The position numbers and the translations under genes are program-made. A stretch of 25,240 bases of DNA, from the NCBI GenBank assembly GCA_030616425.1, contig JAUWXJ010000007.1, forward strand, positions 1 through 25,240. The letters are read 5' to 3'. The notes beneath the pieces are model-generated. The model was not told the origin of the DNA and did not search any database. It worked only from the letters and a program-made list of their open reading frames with translations. Positions 15,866-23,316 of this stretch are shown one piece after another (the stretch's first letter is position 1; every line of letters begins with the position of its first letter). Source of the DNA: Desulfobacterales bacterium (lineage in GTDB: Bacteria > Desulfobacterota > Desulfobacteria > Desulfobacterales > C00003060).

Positions 15866-16525
15866 TTGGAACTATTTGATCTCAAAGTCACGAAACGGGA
15901 TACCTTTGGTAAGGGCCCAGCACGGGCACTCAGGCGTCAGGGCCTGATTCCGGCAGTATTGTACGGCCCAAGAAGAGAGTCGATGCCCCTTACCATCTCC
16001 CCGATCGATTTGGACAAGATCTACAAGACGAGCGGAACCGAACACGTTGTTCTAAACCTTATCATTGAAAATGGTGGCACTGACAATGTCACAGCTATGG
16101 TAAAAGAGGTGCAGGCCGCTCCTGTGACCGACCAATATCTTCATATCGATTTCTATGAAATATCCTTGGATCAGAAGATTACGGTGAGCGTGCCGGTTGA
16201 GGTTACGGGCAAATCAAAGGGGATTGAGCGCGGGGGCTTATTACAGATAGTGCGGCACGAACTCGAGATATCTTGTCTTCCCACAGATATGCCTGATACG
16301 ATCGAAGTTGATGTAACAAACCTCGACATCGGCGACTCCATCCACATTGGAGATATTGAAATAGAAGATAAGATAAGTCTGTTGGCCGACACAGGGCATA
16401 CAGTACTCACAGTTGTAGCACCCACTGTGGAGGAAGAAGAGGTGCCTGAAGAGGAAGTTGAGGAGGAAGCTGAAGAGGCCGAAGCTGAGGAAGCTGAAGA
16501 GGCAGGCGAGGATTCTAATCAGTAG
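15866..16525 (+). CDS. rplY: 50S ribosomal protein L25/general stress protein Ctc, long form
   Basis: A 219-residue L25 of the long CTC type that binds 5S rRNA in the large subunit. The 5S-binding N-terminal domain covers about residues 1-92 (FGKGPARALRRQGLIPAVLY; LHIDFYEI), the beta-rich CTC domain about 95-185 (VSVPVEVTGKSKGIERGGLL), and an acidic Glu/Ala tail from about 189. TTG at 15866 is used as start because AAGGAG lies at 15852-15857 and the translation then begins with the usual ELFDLKVTKRDTFGKG. pth follows after 6 bp, a nearly universal pairing. The leader hairpins may regulate it. Confidence 0.95.
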   Translation: MELFDLKVTKRDTFGKGPARALRRQGLIPAVLYGPRRESMPLTISPIDLDKIYKTSGTEHVVLNLIIENGGTDNVTAMVKEVQAAPVTDQYLHIDFYEISLDQKITVSVPVEVTGKSKGIERGGLLQIVRHELEISCLPTDMPDTIEVDVTNLDIGDSIHIGDIEIEDKISLLADTGHTVLTVVAPTVEEEEVPEEEVEEEAEEAEAEEAEEAGEDSNQ

Positions 16526-16531
16526 CAGTGG

Positions 16532-17131
16532 ATGCCAGAAGATAGGTTTCAGCTGATCGTGGGCTTGGGCAATCCCGGGGAGGCATATCGCCTGACCCGG
16601 CATAACGTTGGGTTCATGGTCGTTGATCGACTGGCACAGACGCATCAGCTCACACTGAATAGGCGCAAATTCAAGGTTGTTTTTGGTCTCGGAAAGGTGG
16701 ACGGGCGATCTGTAATCCTTGCCAAGCCCATGACCTTCATGAATATGAGCGGCCCGGCAATTCGGGACCTGACCCATTTTTTCAACTTGGACAAAAAAAA
16801 CCTTTTGGTGATTCATGACGACATAGACCTTGTCTTTGGAAAGATAAAAATCAAGCAGAAAGGAGGGGATGGAGGACATAAGGGAGTAAAATCCTTAATA
16901 GAAGCATTTGGCAACGGCGCATTTGCCCGCCTGCGCGTCGGCATCGGTCGTCCACAAACCCGGCAAGAGGCAAGAGCTTACGTGCTGGGAAGATTCGACA
17001 CCAACCAAGAGAAGCTCTTGGATGACGTGATCACTATGGCACAGGATGCTGTGGAGACAATCCTCTTGAAGGGTCTAAAAGAGGGAATGAACCGTTTTAG
17101 TAGGAAAGAAATTCGATTAGAACGAGGTTGA
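16532..17131 (+). CDS. pth: Peptidyl-tRNA hydrolase
   Basis: A 199-residue hydrolase that releases tRNA from prematurely dropped peptidyl-tRNA. All key positions are visible: Asn14 in VGLGNPGEAY, the catalytic His24 in RLTRHNVGFMV, Asn71 in KPMTFMNMSGPA, and Asp97 in VIHDDIDL, followed by GGDGGHKGVKS. The last position usually reads GGHNG; here Lys replaces Asn. The length is typical. The gene follows rplY by 6 bp and is the last gene of the ispE-prs-rplY-pth run. A truncated second copy lies on the opposite strand at 19377-19631. Confidence 0.96.
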   Translation: MPEDRFQLIVGLGNPGEAYRLTRHNVGFMVVDRLAQTHQLTLNRRKFKVVFGLGKVDGRSVILAKPMTFMNMSGPAIRDLTHFFNLDKKNLLVIHDDIDLVFGKIKIKQKGGDGGHKGVKSLIEAFGNGAFARLRVGIGRPQTRQEARAYVLGRFDTNQEKLLDDVITMAQDAVETILLKGLKEGMNRFSRKEIRLERG

Positions 17132-17162
17132 ACCCAACCGCATCATCTCTCCACCCCTTTCC

Positions 17163-17252
17163 CTATCTCTCCACTTCCAAATATAATATCCAACACCGCT
17201 TGATGCCCCCAAAAAAACTTAAGATTAAGCCTGAAAGAAGGTTAGACTCCAT
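17163..17252 (-). CDS. Possible 29-residue hydrophobic small protein
   Basis: On the minus strand a strong ribosome site AAGGAGGTG (17261-17269) stands 8 nt before ATG at 17252. The frame runs 29 codons (MESNLLSGLILSFFGGIKRC, then WILYLEVER) and could form one membrane helix. It lies downstream of the hppA terminator on the same strand, so it would need its own promoter, which I cannot point to. It may equally be the 5' end of a lost gene. Only the ribosome site argues for it. Confidence 0.3.
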   Translation of the reverse strand: MESNLLSGLILSFFGGIKRCWILYLEVER

Positions 17253-17272
17253 AAAACATCCACCTCCTTGGT

Positions 17273-17330
17273 TCTAAAAAACAAAGGCCCCTTTGGCGTC
17301 TCTCAATAACATTGAAACACCCAAGGGGCC
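17273..17330 (-). terminator. Rho-independent terminator of hppA
   Basis: Read on the minus strand, GGCCCCTTGG (17330 to 17321) pairs with CCAAAGGGGCC (17296 to 17286), with one bulged base, across a 24-nt loop, followed by TTTGTTTTTTAG. This is a stem plus T-run 28 bp after the hppA stop. In the other direction the sequence after the stem (ATTTATAAG) is a weaker T-run. Confidence 0.8.
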
Positions 17331-17357
17331 ATTTATAAGAAAGGATTTTGAAATTAG

Positions 17358-19370
17358 CTACTTAACGCCCCAGTATGTTAAAAGCACGGGAACCATGATC
17401 AATGCCACCTTACCCACTATCTTTAGCAAGATATTCAGCGAAGGCCCTGATGTATCCTTGAATGGATCGCCTACTGTATCAGCAATCACTGCTGACTTAT
17501 GAGCGTCGGAGCCTTTGCCCCCCATGTGTCCAGCCTCGATGTATTTCTTGGCATTGTCCCAGGCCCCACCTGCATTGGCCATAAACAGGGCCATCAGTAG
17601 CCCCGTTGCCAATGCCCCTGCCAGGAGTGCCCCTAAGGCCTCCAATCCTAATGTTAGACCAACAGCAGCAGGAACGATTACTGATAGTAGGCCCGGCAGA
17701 CGCATAGATTTCAAGGCCCCTTTGGTGGTTATATCCACACATTTGGCCGAATCTGGCTTTGCGGTCCCTTCCATCAATCCAGGGATCTCCCGCCACTGCC
17801 TGCGTACCTCCTCGACTATCGCGCCGCCTCCACGGCCCACTGCCTGCATGGTTAAGGCAGAAAACAAGAACACCATCAGTCCTCCGATGAACAGACCCGC
17901 CATTGTCTTGGGCTCTGTGAGGCTGATAGTTTCAAGATGGGCGGCCTTGTAATAGGCGGCCAACCAGGCCAACGAGGCCAGGGCAGCAGAACCAATGGCA
18001 AACCCCTTACCCATGGCGGCCGTGGTATTTCCTACCGCATCCAGGGCATCGCACCGTGTTCTAACAATCTCGTCCATTTCGCACATCTCGGCAATTCCTG
18101 CAGCATTATCCACTATAGGGCCGTAACAGTCGCAGGACAGGTTAACACCCAGCACCCCCAATATGCCCACTCCGGCAATGGCTATTCCGTAAAGGCCTGC
18201 GGTCATATAGGCAACTACCATTGCCGTAGTAATAGCTAATACTGGAACCACGGTGCTATACATTCCCTGGGCCAGACCTTCGATGAGAACCGTGGAAGCA
18301 CCGGTCTCTGTTGCTTTGCATATGCCTGAAACCGGGCCGTATTTGGCATCGGTGTAATATAAGGTGGACCAACCTATTATCATCCCAGACAAAAGACCAG
18401 ACAAAAGTGCCCAGAATACGCCAAGGTCACCGAGAAACTTTGTTACTATAAAGTAACATGCTACCACCATAAGACCATTAGCGATTACTATCCCCCTATT
18501 CATGGACTTGTGAACCCTCTCTGTCTGCTGTTCAAAGGTCTCATCAGGAGCACCCTCTGCCACACGGATTGAAAGAGCTCCGACTATTGAGCAGGCAATG
18601 CCAACACCGGCTATCATAAGAGGTAACAACAAATGCTTGGGAGTCAACATGGCCCCTAAGAACATGGTGGCTATGATGGCACTCACATAGGATTCAAATA
18701 GGTCCGACCCCATCCCCGCAATATCACCCACGTTGTCACCGACACAATCGGCTATTGTGGCTGGATTTCTGGGGTCATCCTCTGGTATGCCTGCCTCTAC
18801 CTTGCCCACGAGATCTGCCCCTACATCAGCACTTTTGGTATATATGCCGCCCCCACACCTTAGGAATAGGGCTGTAAGTGAAGAACCAAAGGCATAGGCC
18901 ACAAGGAGCCTCAGGTCAGGGGTTATAAGATATATTACCACTATCCCTATGATTCCCATGCCTACCGTACACATTCCCATTACCGCTCCGCTAGAAATGG
19001 CTACCTGGAAGGCCCTGGGAAAGCTTTTAGAGGCTATATTGCAGGCCTTGACATTAGATGCCGTAGATACATTCATGCCTATCCATGCAGCGAACGCAGA
19101 AACGCCAGCCCCTATAATGAAGGTTACAGATTCGAGAGGGTGGATGAATGCACCCAGCAATATGGCAATGGCAGCCAAGACCACCACCATGGTGGTGTAT
19201 TCCCTTTTTAGGAACGCCATTGCCCCCTCATGGACAGAATCCGCTATGTCTATCATCCTCTGCGTACCCTTTGGCACCTTATTCAGGCGGGCGACCAGAT
19301 AGGCTACATAGATGAGGGCGAGAATACCCCCAATCAGTGCAACTTGTAACTCGAGAGTGAAACGTTCCAT
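17358..19370 (-). CDS. hppA: Membrane-bound pyrophosphatase, K+-dependent type (H+ or Na+ pumping)
   Basis: A 670-residue protein with about 16 membrane segments that couples PPi hydrolysis to ion transport. The pyrophosphate-binding site is clear: GGGIYTKSADVGADLVGKVE at residues 173-192, then DPRNPATIADCVGDNVGDIA with its Asp-rich pattern, and the C-terminal GKGSDAHKSAVIADTVGDPF. The string GNTTAAMGKGFAIGSAAL has Ala, not Lys, at the position that separates K+-dependent from K+-independent enzymes, so K+ dependence is predicted. Whether it moves H+, Na+ or both cannot be decided by eye. GGAGGT lies 8 nt before ATG at 19370, and this ribosome site overlaps the end of the truncated pth frame. 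In sulfate reducers such pumps recover energy from the PPi released by sulfate activation. Confidence 0.96.
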   Translation of the reverse strand: MERFTLELQVALIGGILALIYVAYLVARLNKVPKGTQRMIDIADSVHEGAMAFLKREYTTMVVVLAAIAILLGAFIHPLESVTFIIGAGVSAFAAWIGMNVSTASNVKACNIASKSFPRAFQVAISSGAVMGMCTVGMGIIGIVVIYLITPDLRLLVAYAFGSSLTALFLRCGGGIYTKSADVGADLVGKVEAGIPEDDPRNPATIADCVGDNVGDIAGMGSDLFESYVSAIIATMFLGAMLTPKHLLLPLMIAGVGIACSIVGALSIRVAEGAPDETFEQQTERVHKSMNRGIVIANGLMVVACYFIVTKFLGDLGVFWALLSGLLSGMIIGWSTLYYTDAKYGPVSGICKATETGASTVLIEGLAQGMYSTVVPVLAITTAMVVAYMTAGLYGIAIAGVGILGVLGVNLSCDCYGPIVDNAAGIAEMCEMDEIVRTRCDALDAVGNTTAAMGKGFAIGSAALASLAWLAAYYKAAHLETISLTEPKTMAGLFIGGLMVFLFSALTMQAVGRGGGAIVEEVRRQWREIPGLMEGTAKPDSAKCVDITTKGALKSMRLPGLLSVIVPAAVGLTLGLEALGALLAGALATGLLMALFMANAGGAWDNAKKYIEAGHMGGKGSDAHKSAVIADTVGDPFKDTSGPSLNILLKIVGKVALIMVPVLLTYWGVK

Positions 19371-19376
19371 ACGTTA

Positions 19377-19631
19377 CTACCTCCTTCCATAAGAATTATA
19401 CGTGACTTGCAGTTTTTTTACTGCATTTCCACTACTCATAAACGTTTGTGGTTTAGGGAGAATAACTTTTGGGTTATTAAAGCTTCCTTCACCATACCAA
19501 CTGAGGCACGCTCGCTTGATAACGTTGATTCCATGAATCCGGGCTAAACAATGGATGACCATAAACCCTATGTCGTGCCTGGTTAATCGATAATCTTCTC
19601 CAGGATTCCCCAATCCCACAATAAGATTCAC
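19377..19631 (-). pseudogene. Truncated second copy of peptidyl-tRNA hydrolase
   Basis: The 84-codon frame reads NLIVGLGNPGEDYRLTRHDI at its start and PKPQTFMSSGNAVKKLQ near its end, clearly the first ~76 residues of Pth. It keeps the N-terminal Asn and catalytic His, but the FMNxSG motif has become FMSSG, one residue short and without the substrate-contacting Asn. Everything after it, including the catalytic Asp, is missing. The tail (VTYNSYGRR) is read from the hppA leader. It starts at GTG 19631 with AGGAGG 23 nt upstream, too far for normal use. The sequence differs a good deal from the intact pth, so it is an old duplicate or a copy from another source. Almost certainly not a functional hydrolase. 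Confidence 0.85.
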
Positions 19632-19669
19632 CTAGACTATAAAGTCTTCATCACCTCCTCTAATAAACT

Positions 19670-19880
19670 CTATTCTCCCTCCACCCCCTTTCCTTCCTCC
19701 ACCTGTTTCACTTCTTCAGCCACTTCTTTCCCCACGACGGGTGGTGGAATAGTGACTACAACGTGCTTTTTATCGAACTCCTCGAGCTATTTCTTGATAT
19801 TGGCAATCTCCTGATCGATCTCCTGGGACTTTTCCGGGCCGTACTCCTTGGCCTTTTGCAGATGCCGCAAATTCTTTAGC
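19670..19880 (-). pseudogene. Remnant of a coiled-coil protein with an internal stop, identity unknown
   Basis: The minus-strand frame ending at TAG 19670-19672 reads protein-like: LKNLRHLQKAKEYGPEKSQE, then IDQEIANIKK, an in-frame TAG at 19787-19789, then LEEFDKKHVVVTIPPPVVGK and EVAEEVKQVEEG. One stop and no start make it a decayed gene. The last part (HVVVTIPPPVV plus acidic tail) vaguely resembles the end of L25, which would mirror the rplY-pth order next to the truncated pth, but the coiled-coil part does not fit L25. Further upstream (19881-20100) I see only short coding-like pieces in different frames. Confidence 0.4.
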
Positions 19881-20104
19881 CACGCCCCTCATCGTCCCGC
19901 TGTGTGTCAGAGAACACGAATCCCATACAAGATTCCGCTGTTTTTGTAAAGGGATTTCTCATCCTCAGGCCAAGATTTCCTGTGTCAAGGATAGGTAGCC
20001 GGCAGCTCCTGTGAAACCTTGGATTTCCGGAAAACTGGGGAGATGACTTGAGGGGATCCAATGTTTAGACTCGATTTTTCCCAGCGTTTCCCAACGCAGT
20101 ACAG

Positions 20105-20223
20105 AGCTTGACCATAATTGACAATAACGGTAAGGTGCGGGCTGCAAAGGGATTGTAGAAAACGGAGCCCCGTTCTTGGGGATGCTTGATAAGAACGGAG
20201 AAACCATCTGGAAAGCACCATAG
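20105..20223 (+). pseudogene. Frameshifted C-terminal fragment of a DxNGK-repeat protein
   Basis: Two successive frames together read like the end of a known uncharacterised repeat protein: SLTIIDNNGKVRAAKGL up to TAG at 20156, then, one frame over from 20158, ENGAPFLGMLDKNGETIWKA and P before TAG at 20221-20223. The family repeats units of the form F/L-x-D-x-NGK-x-R and ends IW(S/K)AP. Loss of one base near 20156 explains the break. The N-terminal half is missing, so it is a pseudogene. Confidence 0.55.
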
Positions 20224-20249
20224 AAATATGGATGGATAGGAGAAAAAAG

Positions 20250-20450
20250 ATGATAACGCGGAGAAACTATTGCCCCAACCTTAATCACAGGCGTAGAAAC
20301 GCCCCGGTGCGCTTTTGCCCGATGTGTGGCGAGGTGGTGAATGAAAACATCCCCATCAAGAAGTGTACTGAAGAGGAACACGCAAAAAGCCGACGCGAAA
20401 GAAACAACTATTGTTTGGATTGTGGCGAACAGCTTATCCAAGGAATATGA
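20250..20450 (+). CDS. Small zinc-ribbon protein, function unknown
   Basis: A 66-residue basic protein with cysteines at 8, 23, 26, 39, 55 and 58. FCPMCGE (23-26) and YCLDCGE (55-58) are two CxxC knuckles that could bind one zinc as a ribbon; YCPNLNHRRRNAPVR precedes them. I recall similar short proteins with the same opening and CPMCGEVVN core as hypothetical genes in Desulfobacterota. The frame opens at ATG 20232, but AGGAG at 20238-20242 lies 7 nt before the ATG at 20250, which is preferred. It stands alone 27 bp after the frameshifted remnant. It may bind nucleic acid or a protein partner; nothing shows which. Confidence 0.7.
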   Translation: MITRRNYCPNLNHRRRNAPVRFCPMCGEVVNENIPIKKCTEEEHAKSRRERNNYCLDCGEQLIQGI

Positions 20451-20885
20451 CAGTAACGAGATTCGTGGCCGGGACGTATCCCCGCCAGCTATGTCTACCA
20501 CACATCACAAGCAAAGAAAGGGAACTTTTGTAGCAGAACTGTTGTAGCGGCTTGACAAACAGGCTTGAAACAGATAGGAGATTGGTCCATGCGGTATTTG
20601 GAGTGTTGGGATTTGCCTGCCAATTGATGGCCATGCCCGTAATGGGTCGCTAATCTCCTGCTATTGCATCCAAAATGTTAACCGTGGCTCTCCTCTCGAG
20701 TGCCCTCTACGTCCTGCACATACAATTTGGGATGGCTGTCAGTTCAGGCCCCAGCTTATGGCAACAGCCGGGGCCATCCTCTGAATGGCGCTGGTTTGTG
20801 CCAGTCAGCGTTTACAAGATGTTGATCTGTTGTGGTAGTGAGTTCGCGTGTATCTCATAATATGAAGAAGGGGGGTTGACAACTG
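20451..20885. other. Gene-free stretch upstream of the inositol operon
   Basis: No convincing gene in 435 bp. A TTGACA at 20552 has no good -10 box. AGGAGATT near 20577 and AATCTCCT near 20653 form a distant inverted pair. The last bases (GAAGGGGGG) give the ribosome site of the inositol-phosphate synthase. The operon promoter should lie here, but I cannot place it. Confidence 0.4.
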
Positions 20886-22049
20886 ATGCATAACATCAGG
20901 ATCGGTATTATTGGAGTCGGGAATTGCGCCAGTTCATTGGTTCAGGGAATCAATTACTACAGGCATAAGGATAGCGAAAACGCTATAGGTCTGATGCATT
21001 GGGACATAGGCGGATACAAGCCCCACGATATCGAGGTGGTGTCAGCGTTTGACATCGACAAGCGAAAAGTTGGTAAAGACGTGGCAAAGGCCATCTTTGC
21101 TGAACCCAATTGCACTACGATTTTTTACAAAGATGTTCCGAAAATCGGCGCCACTGTATGGATGGGGAAGATCCTGGACGGTTTCGCCGAACATATGAAA
21201 GACTATGATGACAGATACACCTTTGTCTTGGCCGACGAGCCGGAACCTGACACGGGAGAAGTTGTCCGGGTTCTCAAGGAATCGGGAACAGAGATTCTGT
21301 TGAACTACCTCCCGGTGGGATCTGAGGAGGCCACCCGGTTCTATGCGGAGTGCGCCCTGGAGGCAGGAGTTGCCTTTGTAAATAACATGCCTGTATTCAT
21401 TGCCAGCGAACCTTTCTGGGCCAAACGTTTCAAGGACAAAAACATCCCCATTATTGGCGACGACATCAAGGCCCAGCTCGGAGCCACCATAACGCATCGG
21501 ATCTTGACCAATCTATTCAAGAAAAGGGGTGTCAAGCTGGAGCGCACCTATCAGCTCAATACCGGCGGCAACACCGACTTCTTAAATATGCTCAACCGCA
21601 GCCGCCTTCTCTCCAAGAAAGAATCAAAAACAGAGGCTGTCCAGTCGGTTGCGGCCAAGCGGATGGATGACGAGAACATCCACATCGGGCCCAGCGACTA
21701 TGTGGCCTGGCAAAAGGATAACAAGGTATGCTTTATTCGCATGGAGGGCAAGCTGTTCGGTGATGTGCCCATGAACCTGGAGTTGCGTCTTTCAGTGGAG
21801 GATTCCCCCAATTCCGCCGGTGTTGTCATTGACGCCATCCGCTGTGGCAAGCTGGCACTGGACCGAAGTGATGGCGGCATCCTGTACGGGCCGTCAGCCT
21901 ATTTCATGAAACACCCACCCCGGCAATACACAGATGATGAAGCCTATCGGATGACCGAGGCCTTTATCAACGGAACCTGGGAAAGGAAGCCGGATGAAAT
22001 GCTTGATTATCGCCGCTGGCAAAGGCAGCAGGCTGTGGCCGAAGGGTAA
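20886..22049 (+). CDS. ino1: myo-Inositol-1-phosphate synthase, archaeal/actinobacterial type
   Basis: A 387-residue NAD-dependent enzyme that converts glucose-6-phosphate to L-myo-inositol-1-phosphate. It opens IRIGIIGVGNCASSLVQGIN, an NAD-binding glycine motif, and continues with LNYLPVGSEEATRFYAECAL, FVNNMPVFIAS, the core IIGDDIKAQLGATITHRIL, and LNTGGNTDFLNMLNRSR. KSKTEAVQSV-type and GPSDYVAWQKDNK strings are family hallmarks. At 387 residues it is the compact prokaryotic form, not the ~510-residue eukaryotic one. Its product is the substrate of the next gene's enzyme. The two genes overlap by 56 nt, so their translation is coupled. The ribosome site is GGGGGG, about 12 nt before ATG. Confidence 0.95.
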   Translation: MHNIRIGIIGVGNCASSLVQGINYYRHKDSENAIGLMHWDIGGYKPHDIEVVSAFDIDKRKVGKDVAKAIFAEPNCTTIFYKDVPKIGATVWMGKILDGFAEHMKDYDDRYTFVLADEPEPDTGEVVRVLKESGTEILLNYLPVGSEEATRFYAECALEAGVAFVNNMPVFIASEPFWAKRFKDKNIPIIGDDIKAQLGATITHRILTNLFKKRGVKLERTYQLNTGGNTDFLNMLNRSRLLSKKESKTEAVQSVAAKRMDDENIHIGPSDYVAWQKDNKVCFIRMEGKLFGDVPMNLELRLSVEDSPNSAGVVIDAIRCGKLALDRSDGGILYGPSAYFMKHPPRQYTDDEAYRMTEAFINGTWERKPDEMLDYRRWQRQQAVAEG

Positions 22050-23316
22050 AAGCAAACCTCTCATCTCCATCCTTGGAGTACCCCTCATTGAGCGCGTGAT
22101 CCGCTCTGCCATGCAGGCAGAAATCGATGATTTTTACGTAGTCAGCGGCTATCAGGGGGAACGTGTGCGTCATTTCCTGGACGGCCTGACCCGACGCTGC
22201 CGCGTAAAAATCACTCATATCATCAACCACGCGTGGGAACAGGACAACGGGCTATCAGTGCTCAAGGCCAGGGAACACTTGGGCGGCCCCTTCCTCCTGT
22301 TAATGGGTGATCATCTATTCGATCCTGCCATCCTGCACGATCTGGTCAGGAAGCCACTGGACGAGAGGGAAATCACCCTCGCCGTGGACTCCGACACCAC
22401 CAACTCGCTCATCAACATGGACGATGTCACCCGAGTGAAGTCGGAAAACGGCAAGGTGCGTGACATTGGCAAGGACCTTGCGACATTCAACGGCTTTGAT
22501 ACCGGTATCTTTCTCTGTACCCCTGCGCTGTTTGAGGCATTGGAACAAAGTGCGGCAAAACACGGTGATAGCAGCTTGACAGGTGGTGTGCGCTCCCTGG
22601 CCGCTGAGGGCAAAGTGAATGTATTTGACATCGGAGGCAGGTTCTGGCTGGACGTTGATGACCCAAAGGACCTGAAGAGGGCGGAGCGCGCCCTGCTGGA
22701 CCAAATGCGGGACAAGCCGAACGACGGCCCGGTTTCCAGGTACATTAACCGCCCGGTATCGGTGAGGATCTCCCGTCAACTCATCCGGCTACCAGTAACG
22801 CCCGACCAGATATCTCTGGTCTCATTTCTCTGTTCCCTCATTGCCGCAGGGCTTTTTGCCCTTGGCGGCTATCCCGCCCTGCTAACTGGCGGCATGCTTG
22901 CCCAGTTCGCCTCCATAATAGACGGGTGCGACGGCGAGGTGGCACGGCTGAAGTTCTGTGAGAGCGATTTCGGTGGTTGGTTCGACGCGGTACTGGACCG
23001 CTATGCCGATGCCTTTCTGTTGTTCGGGCTAACATGGCATGCCTGTGGAGGGGGATCTGATGGGATTGTCCTCCTTACAGGTTTTCTGGCGATTATCGGC
23101 TCGTTCATGCTGAGCTACACCGCCGACAAATACGACAGTCGCATGCGTGCCCGCATTGCTGGCAGCAGCAGCCTGCGCATTGGCCGCGATATCCGGGTAT
23201 TCATAATCTTTCTGGGTGCCCTCTTTAACCAGCCTTTTTGGGCTCTGCTAATCATTGCCGCTATGATGAACGCAGAAACTGTTCGCAGAGTGATTGTGTG
23301 TCGTGGGCACGGGTAG
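21994..23316 (+). CDS. Bifunctional inositol-1-phosphate cytidylyltransferase / CDP-alcohol phosphotransferase (IPCT/DIPPS-like)
   Basis: A 440-residue two-domain fusion. Residues 1-235 are a nucleotidyltransferase: LIIAAGKGSRLWPKGKSKPL at 4-23, MGDHLFD at 104-110, and a DVDDPKDLKRAE end. Residues 245-440 are a CDP-alcohol phosphotransferase with five to six membrane helices and the complete motif D310-x2-D313-G-x2-A-R-x8-G327-x3-D331-x3-D335 (DGCDGEVARLKF; GGWFDAVLD). This fusion is known from hyperthermophiles, where it makes CDP-inositol and joins it to inositol-1-phosphate, giving phosphorylated di-myo-inositol phosphate. With an inositol-phosphate synthase directly upstream the same route is likely here. 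An alternative is transfer of inositol phosphate to a lipid, as in phosphatidylinositol synthesis. The first 18 codons lie inside the end of ino1. Confidence 0.88.
   Translation: MKCLIIAAGKGSRLWPKGKSKPLISILGVPLIERVIRSAMQAEIDDFYVVSGYQGERVRHFLDGLTRRCRVKITHIINHAWEQDNGLSVLKAREHLGGPFLLLMGDHLFDPAILHDLVRKPLDEREITLAVDSDTTNSLINMDDVTRVKSENGKVRDIGKDLATFNGFDTGIFLCTPALFEALEQSAAKHGDSSLTGGVRSLAAEGKVNVFDIGGRFWLDVDDPKDLKRAERALLDQMRDKPNDGPVSRYINRPVSVRISRQLIRLPVTPDQISLVSFLCSLIAAGLFALGGYPALLTGGMLAQFASIIDGCDGEVARLKFCESDFGGWFDAVLDRYADAFLLFGLTWHACGGGSDGIVLLTGFLAIIGSFMLSYTADKYDSRMRARIAGSSSLRIGRDIRVFIIFLGALFNQPFWALLIIAAMMNAETVRRVIVCRGHG

Noticed and set aside
19787..19789. TAG as a pyrrolysine codon
   Set aside because: One isolated TAG in a frame without start or known family; simple decay of a CAG codon explains it, and no pyl genes are present here.
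20675..20860. 61-codon frame upstream of the inositol operon
   Set aside because: No ribosome site, no recognisable motif, and a composition like the surrounding spacer; treated as chance.
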